A program made the position numbers and the translations under genes. The notes below the pieces were generated by a model. It made no database searches, was not told the origin of the DNA, and was given only the letters and a program-made list of their open reading frames with translations. DNA of 64,000 nucleotides from assembly GCA_009760855.2 (NCBI GenBank), contig WPIO01000007.1, positions 6,420,501 to 6,484,500 on the forward strand, read 5' to 3'. This stretch comes from Cristatella mucedo (taxonomy: Eukaryota > Bryozoa > Phylactolaemata > Cristatellidae). This document shows positions 1 through 13,000 of this stretch, one piece after another (within the stretch, counting starts at the first letter, position 1; each line of letters begins with the position of its first letter).

Positions 1-184
1 GCTGTTTAATCGGAAAATCTTTTTTTTAAAGGCGGGATACCTTTCAAATTCAAAAATTCCTACTTTGGTGTGATCTGACTGCTAATGAAAGCTGTGCTTA
101 GGAAACAGCAACTTTTCCGAACTTAATTGAAACCGCCAAAGAAGTTAGTTTTATGTGTTTCTGGCACCTAGTAGGCTTATTGGT

Positions 185-345
185 GGGCCGTGATGGCCCA
201 CTAGGTAAGGCGACTGCTCTTCACGACCGAGTTCCCGAGGTCGTGGGTTCGAATCTTGCGGTGGGCGATCTTTTGTTGCCACTGCGAGCGGTGGTATTAG
301 CCTTTTAAGGCTCTTCTGCTGCTATACAAATGAGGCTGTCCAATC
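185..345 (+). repeat. tRNA-Ser-like SINE (family 1), copy 1
   Basis: The tRNA-like head (GCCGTGATGGCCCACTAGG, box B GGTTCGAATCT) is followed by a tRNA-unrelated body with GGCTCTTCTGCTGCTATAC and a GCTGTCCAATCAGCTAGT end. It lies in an MLH1 intron. Confidence 0.75.
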
Positions 346-456
346 AGCTAGTACTTTTTCGGATCAAGGTGGCAGTATGCATACTGCTGCTGCTGTGGCC
401 ACCTGACGTGACGAGAGATTAGATAGGCTTACCAATTATTTTTTTCTTCATTGCAG

Positions 457-3400
457 CGGCCAGTACTCCGATGGAAAGTTGGTTGGACCGGTGAAGTCCC
501 ATGCTGGCAATGTGGGAACTCAGATCTCGGTATGCGTTCTATGCATCTATTGAACGGACCAATGCAAAGCACATTTAAAGTGACATAATTTTGGTGTGCC
601 GATATGCAGTGGCTATTCGAGACGGTTGAATAACTGCGACAATGTGGACCTTTGTGTCTTTGCATTTTTCTTTGAAGCACGTGCACACGTGAACTTGTGC
701 GTGTCCAGCTTCCTCTGATTTTCGTCGTGTTGCAGTGCTCACGTACCACATGATACGTGGCCACGTTGCTTCACGTCACGTGGCCACTGCGCTTCACGTC
801 ACGTTGCCACGATAAGCTTTCGGTAGTTTAAGCTTTGACTTTTGCTTTTTCCAGGCAGAAGACCTTTTCTACAACATAGCCACGCGCAGAAAGGCGCTAA
901 AGAACCCTGCCGAGGAGCATGCACGCATCGTCGAAGTCGTGAGCAGGTATGACATCGCTGTGTTGCCCTGTGGATTGGCATCTTTCTCTTTGGTAGCCGA
1001 TCTCACAGCGCTTTATCAATGAGAACTATTTCATAGCAGTGCTAGCCCACCAGCCAGCAACAGCTGGCGGTGCTGGTAGTGGTGGTTGCAGTGTTTTCGT
1101 GGCTTAGTGGCACATGGTCATTAATACGGTATCATTTCTACTTAATTTGATGTTGTGATCAAAATTGCCTTGCTAGTCAAGCTGGTTGCAGTTCGGGTAA
1201 CGGGATGTTGCTGCTGCTGTGAGCTTGATGCTTGTGGTACTTTTGTATAGCTTCTCATCTTTGGAATCACTGTCTTTTCTTTGAGTACATTGTCTAGTAG
1301 CAGGAATTTGCCTCTTGCGGCCTGCAGGAGGTTGCTGAGTGCCCGGGAAGGTTGGCGCATGCCAGGGAGTTCACTGCTGCTTGCAGGGCTGGTCTGTTTG
1401 TCAGTGGCAGTTCAAGCCAGGGTGTGCACACACTTGCTTCTGCTTCTACTACCACCACCACCACCACGATCGGTGCCTCTCGGCATTAGCTTGTGCTATG
1501 ACACAAAGGGATGTCGTGATAGCTACTGTTTTAGCTGACAAGTGCAGTCCAATTGAACAGAGCGCGCGTGCACGTACATAGTACCTTGATGGGGTGGAGC
1601 CGAGTCGTCCGAGCCACTGCATCTCACCGTTGTGGCATCTGTTGCCTTTTCACGCTCTGACGGTGGTAATAATAATATAATAAAAATGCACTTGATAAAG
1701 CGCCCTCAGAGAACTCAATCTCTTCCTAGGCGCTTTGCATTTGCTGCAAAGTGGATGTGTCTGCGAATATATATCGTAAGCAGAGACGATGTCGTCATTC
1801 AATTAAGCCCATATCTCTGCTACATACAGTTAATAGTAATGTTTGGCATTTCTGTTGACAGGTATGCTGTTCATAATCCGACGGTGGCATTCTGCCTAAA
1901 GAAGGCAAGTATAGTAAGGCTGCTGATATGTCGAAATACTGTGCGTTTGCCTACCACTTGCATAAGAGCAAGCTGCAGTTAGCATGAGAGTGAGAGAGAC
2001 ACTGACGAGGCAGATAGGCGAGAAGTAGAGCCTCTGAATCCTGAGCCTAGTGTTAAGGAGCTCGGCAAGTCATCAGTTTGAGCCTTGTAGCAGATAAGTC
2101 TTAGTTGCCTCCTGTAAGCAGTGACTCCACTAAATCCTTTCTGTGACAATATCTATTACTTGCTCAAAAAATTTGCTCACCCCAGGAGACAAGACTAATC
2201 TAAAAAATGGCCGGCTTTTACGAAACCAAAGCTGCAAGATACTACCACAAGGTAGGACTATTAAGAGGTAGCACCTCTATTTGCCTACTGGGTGCAGACA
2301 ACATGAAAGCACATTAAAACAAGGTGTTTGATGGTTTCAAGTGGGTCTGAAAACGGTTGCAATTTTCTGAGTATAGTATTAGGTTGCACTGTCAGAATAT
2401 GGTGGAGTAGATGTTTAATGACGTACCAACAATTCTCTTCTCGAAAAATGTATCCCACCGAATGTGTCAAACACTTCGTTTGGAATAATCACAGTTTGAG
2501 TCATCCGGTTCTATGCATGCTCAAACGTAGGCCAGACATAGTTCTTGACTATGACAGGAATAGATAATACAGTTGAGCAAGAGGCCATACGACCATGCTT
2601 TCTGATGAAATAAGAGTTGTGGTTGTAGAGTTTGAAAAACAATTACGTAAGTCTTGGCAGGCAGCTGAGATGCCAATATTTGGATGACCTGCAGGTTAAA
2701 AAAAAAAAGTACCTGCATTTGGCACACCAAATAATCCAAGTCCAAGAAACCGTTTAAGGATGATCTAATTCCTTATTGTCAGAAAATCCGCATAGGTGGT
2801 TTTTATGGGCATCTCTCCATCGTTTTCTTAAAGCATTTTCAACCATGTGCGGCCTGCAGTTGTGCATGCACAGAATTTGTTCCTAACGTTGATTATTGCT
2901 GAGGAAATGCCAAACACACCAGGTGAGATCCATTTTTAGGGAGGATGATACTTGACACACACTTAGAAATGGGGTCATTCAATTGGGCAGGTTCTTGGGT
3001 CGTTTCATGAGCTGTTTACCACCAGTGATTCTTATTCATGGTGACATTTTGTTCGCAAGGACTTCCATAAAATACTGAACTATTGGAGATTATATTTTGA
3101 TTGCCAAGGTACATTTAGGGGGCCTGCTGATGTAAACGAGGCTGTATAATCAGCTGTTTATTTTAAATGGAGGAGGGAGAGACAAAGAGTGTCCCTAGGC
3201 TTTTAAAAATTTAAAGCAATGCTAGGATTTGTTGCTGTGAATCTCAGCAAGTGAAACAGGAAGGAGAATCTTCATAGATGTTATTATTCTGTAGGGATTT
3301 TAGTCTCTTTCAGGCTAAGCTCTATGAGGTAGTGTATAGAGCTTACTCTTGCATCAGTGTTGGTGCAAGTCACGATTTCCCTCACTGCCAGACTAAAGCC

Positions 3401-3692
3401 CCCTTGGACTTGCCGCTAAAGAACTGCTATGCACCGTGAAGCGACCAGGCGATTTATTTAGTTTTCATCAAAGATGGTATACAGTGTTGCAAGGAAACTC
3501 AATTTTGAAGATACATTATTTGCCTTACTGCCAGCAGGACTGTAAAGAGATGCGGCAGCTTGGCCTGTCGTGTGGGTTGCACTTGTCATAAAAGGGCTGC
3601 TGAAGATCGGCTCTCGTGACCTTTTGCCCCTAGATTATTTAGTAAAGGTGCCGTGCGGCATCGTGGTCAACCTGTACTGACTCGAATGTATT

Positions 3693-3735
<43 letters not shown>

Positions 3736-6700
3736 CAGCTGAGCTCCTGAGACGTGGTCAAGAGGACTATTTGGGCTTGTTAGCCCGGTAAGCAAATTCG
3801 CGGACAAGTTCAATAGAGACGGGTTTTAAATAGTAGGGAGGGAGCCGACGAGCAGGTCACGTGTAAAGGGTGCATGGCGAGATAAAAACGACGGCTCATT
3901 TCGCAAACGCTAGCGACTTGGTCGACGATACTTAGAGTAGTGGCTGCATGCATCCTCGGTGCATGTTTTATATCTGCTGTCTAGTTTTGTGTTAAGGAGG
4001 TTGCTGCTGATGCTTTTGTGAGAAAAGTGTGCGCACACTCCTTCTGTCTTGCGTTGGCAGATCCTGTTGGCAGATCCTACTGCGCAAGAGGCTACCAGAA
4101 CTCTTTAGGCTTTCGCGTAGTCGAATGTAAGCTGCCTGACAGACGATAATTGACTCACATCTTTATTCATGTGATACGTTCTTTGTGCTGTCAGTGAATG
4201 GCATAAGACTAGTAGTATGCAGTTACTAAGCGGTCGTACTTGCAGCACGGAGATAGCATGTCAGACGTACGGACACCGGCCGACTCGTCTGTATTGGATA
4301 ACATACGGCTCATTTACGGTGCTAACATTAGCAGGTAAGTGACCATGTGTTTTCTTTTCACGTGGCAAATGTCCTAACCGACAAAGTGGCCTAGGCAAAC
4401 TCTCTGATCTGTGGCCGAGAGGTGCTGCTCGCCGAGCGAGCTCCTGCTCTCAGCAGACCACCATTTTCTTGTGCTGCCATTTTTTCCTTGCACACCGTCA
4501 CCGTCGTCGTATCGCCGGCGTGTTCTTTCTCATATCGTCGCGTCTGCACATAGCAGGTTCCGCACGAGCAGCCTGCTATATGCCCTCTGCCGGTCGATGG
4601 CCGTCCCACTGAAGCCGGTGCGTGCAGCGCACAGTCTCGGCACCCAGGGCAGCACCAACCGGAGAGGTGGCTGCTGCTTTGGCATGCCGTGTGCCAGCCT
4701 GCCTTGCTTGCAAACAAAAGTGACAGGCGCCCGTGGCCCACGCCCTCGGACCCCACTCCCAGTCAGCTCTGCGTCCCCGTCGTCGTGGCCGCCGCCGTGT
4801 CGCAGTGGACGACGAGGTTGCTGCACCGCTTGCTTAGCAGTCCGTGCAGGCGCCGGCGGCGGCGTGCCTGCTGCGAGCACACGGCGCGGCCCACGTGCGT
4901 CATGTAGATGATGGGGTCGCACACGTAGTTGATGAGCAGCGGGATGAGCAGCAGCTGCTGGACTTCGAGGTAGCGCCCAATGTCGTCTTGATCGCGGAAG
5001 ACGGTCGCTCGGTCGGGATCGTACAGCGCCGCCGCCACGGCCGCGTTGAGGAAGACGGTGATGAGATAGCCGGGCAGCCAGCAGACGAGGAACGTACCTA
5101 GTATCAGCCACGTTGCAATCAGGCTCCGGTGCCTGGTGCCGCCGTGGCGCGTCGGCCTCGGTTCCGCCGCTACGAACGGCACCATGCCGCTAGACCGACG
5201 CCTCACGGCGCGGCAGATCTCGAGGTAAATGCGCGTGTGCAGAATGCTCATCACGACGAGGCAGGCGGACACGATGGACAGCAGGACGTAGTCGAGATGC
5301 ATCCCATCGTTCCCGTTGACGATGTGCTGGCAATAGTTGTGGGCGTGCAGCAGCGGCCACGATGCTGCCTCTGCTGCCGCCGCCGCTGCGGCGCCCAGGT
5401 GGCAGTCGCTGCCGTTGCTGTGGGTCGCCAGCACTGCCTCAGCCCCGTCCGGCCGCTGTGTAGCACCGGCCGTTGCCGAGGATGCCACCACAGCAGCTGT
5501 CTCAGTGTCGCTGTCGTCGTATGCCGCACTGGCGATGGCGTCCAGCGCGCCGAGCAGGCCAGCGGCCGCCCAGAACGATGCGATCATGATGCCGGCACGC
5601 CTCTCGCTCAGCAGCAGATCGTAGTGGAGCGGGTGAACGATTGCTACATAGCGATCGACGGCCATGCCGACCAGGTTCAGCAGCGAGATGATCTGCGCCG
5701 TGGGCCACAGCGCATCGAGGAGCGCTATCAGGCAGGAGTTGGTCGTGCTCGCGGTGACGTAGTGGTCTGTGAACACATTGACGAGCGCCGTTGCACTGAC
5801 CACCGCGTCTGCCGCTCCAAGGCTGAGCAGCAGGTGCAGGCGTACGGGCGAGAACAGGCTGCTGTGGCGGTGGCAGCTAATGACCGTGACTCCAACGGCA
5901 TTTGCGACTAGCAAAAAAAGCACAGGCGGGTCAGCCGTAAAGGAGTGGGGTGAGGTGAAGCAAATGAGAAGCGCTCTCGTCAAGCACGATGCTGCTGCCG
6001 AGGACGACGGCCCGGGCCAGGGCCGGCTGACGCTCGCTCAGCATGGCTCCTCTAATAACTGTCTTAGTGTCGACACCTCGCATTTTGACTTTCTGCACAC
6101 GGCCATCCGTCTCGTTTCGGTGCTTGCAGCAGCGGTAGCTGGTGGAACCCTAGCACACTCAGCATGGCGCAAATCGCAAAAGGGCAAATCGCAAAAGGGC
6201 AAATCGCAAAAAAGCGCACACACCTATGCCCAACGTCGAAAACGTTATCACGGCCACCTGGAAAGATCGCTGGAAGTAGTCGTCGTCTGCTTCTCGGACG
6301 TCGGCATCCTCTGAGCAATCGGCGGCCGGCGTGAGCTCGAAGCTTGCCTTTATTGCAGCTCCGGTCATGGCCTGGCAATGGCTGTCGAGCCTTTGCACCG
6401 AGGCAGCTTCACCGTGGCTTCACCTGCAGTAGCCGTGTGTGCACGGAAGTACCGACCTTACGGCTGACTCGGCAAGTGGTTCATGGCAGCCCCACTTAGG
6501 GCGAGCTGTGTCGGAGCTTGCAGCTCCCAAGCTCGTCTGTGCCGAAGCTGTTTTGTCACGTCCTGGCCCCTGTCGAAAAGAGACAAGACAGCAATTCGAC
6601 CGCGGAGCGAGCGGACCTGCCGTTCGTCGTCGCGCGAGTAACCGTATGGCCCAGTGATTCGCCACCTCCCAGTTGATGAGGAGGTGCACTTTTAATGGTC

Positions 6701-7347
6701 GCAAGCAAGTTAGCCCAAAGTGAAGCGGTGGGACCAATTATTTGCGTGCCAGCGCTTCAGAGGGCTGTGAACGAGCGGTCGCCGGCTTCGGGCCTTCCTT
6801 GTCGTCGCATTGACCGTGGCATGTGCGTGGATGCAACAATTAGAACAATCCAGGCCAGGTGCCACGCTCTTCGGTGAATCCGTGTGACTGCTCGAGAGGG
6901 TGATACGGCGTGCCATATCGATTACCAGAGTGTCATTTTGTTGTATTATGCAGCTCATACATTGGTGGCATAACTTGACGCCAGGTGGCTGGTGTAGGAG
7001 GCTGGCAGTCAAGCCTACAGAGCATTCCAGATGCCTACCGTTGTCTTGCTAAGCGGCAGCAGTTCTGTAATTGGCTGTCGGCGACACCTTGCTGCAGATG
7101 ATGCCACCTGCTGTAGTGCGTCGTTTGAGCAGGCAATGTGATTGCTCTGCTATTCAAATGATGCATGCCTCACACCGTCAAACAGGGCAGCATAGCGGGT
7201 CCGATCGGTTCTGACCATTGCCCGAGAATGTTGCCTTTTGGCTGCAGAGTGCTTGCATCATAGGCAGTAGTGAGTTGGTTCGACTGTGGAGGCCAGCAGG
7301 TATTTTTTGCTTGTTTTCTGACCACTCTTGTGAGTTGGAAGGGATCG

Positions 7348-7432
<85 letters not shown>

Positions 7433-9943
7433 AGAGAGAGAGAGAGCAAGCAAGAGAGAGACCAGTCCCCCCAGCCAGCTCACGTGTCTGGTTTGTCAGG
7501 CTCATCGCCGGCTCGCTAATGTCCATTCCGGCTGGCCGAGTTGCATTTGGAAATGTGGAGCTATAAGTAGCGAACCGTGCAACCGTGTTCTAACGTCATT
7601 CCGAGTAATCTCGTTCGTTCTTGTTGAAGCTCATTTTTTATCACTGCCTCTCAACGTACTACGTTGGCTCCTTGCTGCGTATTAAAGGAGTGCACTGTTC
7701 TCTTGCGTACTGGCATTATCGTCTAGGATGTGTATGTCAGGGCCGACCCGCAAGGCGACCTGCTTGCAGCTGCTTACTTGACTTGCCGATAGGCCGTATG
7801 ATCTTGCGCGTACCGTTCTCTCTCTGCGTAGGGAACTGCTCGAGGTGTCGTGTGAAGATGCCAAGTTGGCCTTTAAGATGACTGGGTACATATCGAAGGC
7901 CAGCTACTCGATGAGGAAGGAGATATTCCTGCTCTTCATCAACCGTGAGTCTTTCTTACAGTTAACGGCTCAATGTTGCTCGGCTAGTGCTTCGTCTGCC
8001 TGCCGAGCCCGCCCTCGTGCCTTGTGTGTTCGCATCGGGACTGTCGTGATATACCGTGCCACTTGGTGTTTGCGATCTTCGGCTCTGCTGTTATTGCTAT
8101 CTGCTTTTAGATCGACTGGTCGAATCCACCTCTCTCAAAAAGGCTGCTGATGCTGTTTATGCAACCTACTTACCTAAGCAGTCACATCCATTTCTTTATA
8201 TGAGGTGAATCATTGTGTGCGCGAGTGTGTTAAAAAACTCACGCTGTGTTGTTAGATTCGTGAACCAACCCTTGTCCTACTTCTGCATTTAGTGCCTGAA
8301 GTGAGTACGTCATGATTTTTGTTAGTCGGGATGTTGATGAGAAAGTGTAAAGATTGAGAATAAATGCACTCAGCATTAAAATCCTTGCAGTGTGCTACCT
8401 GCAATGGCTGTAAATTCTTTCAGGTAATACGAGGGTTTTTACAATGTCATGCATACTAAATTTACTTGCAGCATGTGAGAATATTTATTGAAAGCCCAAA
8501 AGCAAACGTGCTGTTGGTATGCATGTATACAGTGTGACGTCGTCCCAAAACGATTCTGTATGTATGACTTCCCTTGCGTGCTTAGGCACAGACGCCACAA
8601 GCTTCTGCATTGTCTCTTCTACTTTAGCACATTCTACAGAGGCCGGGGTTTACTTAAAAGGTTGACTACTGGTGTAGGCCGAACACCTTGCGTCAGCTGC
8701 CTGTTAAGATCGCTCCGTAGTCATTATATAGGGTTCACATCGGTTACTCTCTGGGCCGCTGCTTCTGCACCAAACAAGGATCTGTCACAAAATTACTTCA
8801 CTGGCCTGATAGTGTGCATAGGGTCGTTATCTGGCTGCCTAATGTTACCACCCCCAAACAGAGTATTTGAGCTTTGAAATCCAACTTGCTTGACCAACAT
8901 TAATCAGAATATAGTGTTTTTTGAAAGGCAGCTGAGACGGGTCGTTTGGCATACATCAGTAGCCGATCTTTTCTTTAAAATTCAGGCTCTGTGGAATGGG
9001 CATTTGCAGAAGAGACACAGCAGAAGTTGGTCCGCTATGCCTGGCCAGACGGAAGCTCATACAAATCGTCTTAGGATGTCGTAGCACTAAGCACATTCAT
9101 ACCAACAGGATGTCTTCGTTTTTGGGCTTTGAATTGCCAAATTTCTCGATCACACCGGCAATGGTGAAGGCATAGATAGGTAATCAAAGTTTTCCTAATG
9201 ATTGTCTAGGAGTTTTTGCGCTAAATCTATTCCTGTACTGAGTGTTCTGCATAGCGCTGATGTGTGACTGGTGAAAGACATATCCTGCTGTACTGCCTTG
9301 ATAGCTTTGTCCGAGAGTCCTATGGCCTAATGTACCCCTATAATAAGCAAGGCTTGTTAGTCCGTTAGTTAGTTGTTCGTCACTGACATCACGTTTATGT
9401 AGTAGAGTCCTTGGTGTGATATATTTATTGTAGTAATACGAGGGTAGAGCAATGTTGAGTGTCCAAAAAAGGGGAGAGGGAAGATTTTCTAATCTGCCTA
9501 TGTGGCTGCACGATGCATTCTCATAGTTGAAATTGAACGTTGACATGCAAGAGCTCCACAGCCGGACAATTAACTTAAAAAAAGGGGTTTCTCAATAGGT
9601 GGCCATGGCCTAGCAGCAGCCTCCACTCTCCCTTTGCTGTCACCCGAAGAGACGACAGGTGCTTTCTCTTGGACCACGCGAGTTTTTGTATTGGACAGCT
9701 ACCAGAGTGAACGTGACCGCTCAGTGCTCGTTCACTCAGCCAGGTCAGCACGCCTTCCAAAGTTGAAGTTTTCCGTAATTTTTCACGGGTGCAAGCTAGT
9801 TTAGGACTAACTGTAGAGGTCTGGTGTATTTTCCGGCTGCTAAGGGAGAGATTCGACAGTCCAACCCCCAGTTCAGTTCACTAGGAAAACTGTGGCGAAA
9901 GTAAGATCCTTAGCTAGCTATTTTGGTATGTAGCCACTTATTC

Positions 9944-10036
<93 letters not shown>

Positions 10037-13000
10037 GATGTGATGCCGTGCAAGTGTTCTGGAGCCTTGTGTCGAATGTCTGGTGATCATCGTCGATGAC
10101 AGTCGAGAACTGTAGTAACTGAGTGGCAGGTAGTCTCACCACAGCTCGACCGACCGAAGTCTCCAGGTCTCTTGATTCTGGCTGGCTATTCTCCTCGTGT
10201 TTTCTGTGAGAAACAGCTCGCTTTTATTGTCAAGTTTCAGCAACTTGGCCGAAAGAAGTCAAAAGCTGTGACCTCAGTGACCTGCCCCCAAGGGGAACAG
10301 TGGGAGGACCAAGGGCAGATCCTTGCAGAGCATGTATTGTGCCCTTATTGGAAGCTTTCTAGTGCTACACCTGAACCCTGCCCATTTTTTTATTTTGAAC
10401 CCGCATAGAAGCACTTCTGTCGAGGTTGCCCAGTTGGAGCTGTGACCGTGTCCCACAAAATAAATAAATCCCAGCTGATTAAACAGCCTCTTTTTGTATA
10501 GCGACAGAAGAGCCTTTATGGCTATCACCACCGCTTGCAGTGGCGATGAAGTATCGCCCACCTCAGGAATCGAACCCACGACCTCGGGAACGAGGTCGTG
10601 AAAGCAACCACCTTACCTAGTGTGCCATCACGGCTCACCAGCACGGTAAAGCCAAGCCACGCTGGGTCCAGAGTTTTGAGGGCCGCAATCGCATCATTAT
10701 AAAGCTTGGAGTTGTGTAAACAGCTGTTGTGTGGGTTTTCCTATTGTCCTCGCTTGCTTTCTTGGTTTCACTGTTTCATATTTCCTTCAGTGGTGCTAAG
10801 TGAGCACCTGGCCCCTGCACTTGCATGCTCACTGCCAATCCTATTCGTCCTCTGAACTTAATTGCTCCCTGGGATGAGTGTGTGTATGCAGGCAGAGATG
10901 TCGGCCTGTGTGCAGGTCAGTCGAGACCCTCGAGCTGTATTCGTTGGGGCATGCGTGTAGAACATTATCTAGGTGTACTGCCTGTTGTTGTCATTGTCTC
11001 GTGCGCCTTGTTTGATTGCTTCACTGGCCTGCTTAGCTTGGAGATATCACCACAGAACATAGATGTCAACGTTCATCCGACAAAGCATGAAGTCCATTTC
11101 CTTCACGAGGACGGCATTGTGGAAGCCGTGCAGAAGGCCGTTGAAAGCTGCCTGCTGCGCTGTAATTCATCGCGTGTTTTTTACACCCAGGTAAGCTGAG
11201 GTTTATTATCCAATTGCTTGCACACAAAAGACATGCTCTGTGCGAGGAGATGCTGCACGTTTAGATTGTGCTCGTTTGCTCGTTCTTTTCCCTCACTCCA
11301 CCCATGCTCTCACACGTGCTGCCATGCCCTACCGATTGTTTATTAATCAGGCGTGCCATTGGATTAAAGAAAAATGAACCGTTTCATTCGTATGTTGCAA
11401 TTAATAGAAGTGAAAGTACGTAATAGTAAGTAATAGAAGTAAAAACTAAAGGTTGGTTGATGCAATAGCCCCATTTATATAGCTGCTAAAGAGCCTTGGT
11501 GGCCATCCTCTCTTCAAGTAGGCAATAAAGGATAGCCTGCTTCAGGACTCGAACTTACGCCCGGGTCGTGAAGTGCAAGCACCATATCTCTAGACTTGAG
11601 CCGTGATGGCACACTAGGTAAGGCGGTTGCTTTCACGACCTCGGCTCCGAGGTCGTGGGTTCGATTCCTGCGGTGGGCGATTCTTTATCGCCACTGCAAG
11701 CGGTGGTGATAGCCGTAAAAGGCTCTTCTGTCGCTATACAAAAAGAGGCTGTTTAATCAGCTAGGATTTATTTATTTAGACTAAGACCCAGGGGAAAAAG
11801 CATGCCATTCGAATGCCGTCAGCATTGAGAAAAGTACAGCAAGCTGGTCTTTTCTTCCGGAACTCGTTCGCGGTTGCTGTTCTGTATTGTTGTCTGATGT
11901 CAGAGGCACACTGCATGGAGTGCTTCAATGGGGGATCGCTGGCTGGGCATCGCTGTTCGACGAGCATATGTGGTCCATAGATGTAGATAGAGCGTTTTAT
12001 GTGAGCATCGCAGGGACCGTAACGCAGCCGTGGTGCCATTGAGCTATTGTGGGGAGTCTGTGTTCGGTGAATAGCAGCCGATTCAGCCGTGGCACCGGCG
12101 CTGTCACACATGTGGCGTCGTAAAGGCCCGTTTTTACTGCATATCTCGTGCGACACTTCCGAAGTGAGACGACACTTCCGAAGTGAGAAGCCTAGCCTAG
12201 AGAGTAGTCGAGTAACGTCGCTGCTGGAGCGATGTTGCCGGCATAGAGGCAAAAATTGGCAGCAGGCGCTCGGTTGTAAACTCCTGTGCAGCGCTGCTGC
12301 TGAAGTGAGTGCAATAGCCCAAGGTCTGAACAGCTAGAGCATCAGTCACCAGCAGTCTTTGAGCAAGTGCAAGAAGTGGACTACCAGTTCATTGTTTGAA
12401 AGCCTTGTATGGGTCTGGTGCAGAAGTCGAGGGGGCCTGGTCTAGATGCAGAGTCAGCTTCCGCCCTCGCCCACCGACCGACCGTCCTGTAGGCTTTGGC
12501 CATGTGGCGCTCTCCTTCAGCCCCCTTGGGTTAAGCTGGGGCTAAGGGTTCAGCCTTGACCTTTTGGTCAACATGCGCAACAAGGCTGATGCCGCTGCCG
12601 TGGCAATGAACAACTTGGGAGGGAGGCTTGTGAAGATTGACACTGTTATTGTGTCTCTTATCCAACTTTTTTTTTACGTGTGAGCCATAGCAGCTTCTTG
12701 TGCTGGTGCTGGCCGCTAACAGTTTTGAGTTGAAGGCACATCTGGCAACCGTGCAGAGGCTAACAATGGAGATTTGGTTTGGTGGTCTTCGTTCTTTGGC
12801 TGGCCACCTGGAAACAGAATTGCAACCTTCCCAGCCGGCTCGAAGAGGCCTGATAGGCTGGCCAATGCTATTATAGAGAATTGGCTAAGTAGCCGATGTC
12901 TGTACACCAAGCAGTAGACTTGCAGTGACTATTTTTATCATTTATAATTCTTGACATGGCGTCGTTTGCGTTCTTCTAGCAGTTTACTTTGTTGGATTGT

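Larger units (their letters stand above)
8205..11036 (+). other. MLH1 intron with AG tract and inverse SINE
   Basis: It holds the AG microsatellite and SINE family 1 copy 2. The open frames at 8488-8877 and 9184-9546 show no family resemblance and no splice-site context. Confidence 0.6.

Noticed and set aside
185-345. A genuine tRNA-Ser gene
   Set aside because: The tRNA-like head is followed by a body shared with three other copies, the acceptor stem does not close, and the variable region is unlike a functional tRNA. It is a SINE.
5129-5911. A 260-codon plus-strand frame over the GPCR
   Set aside because: It is the antisense shadow of the receptor, with no hydrophobic or domain pattern of its own.
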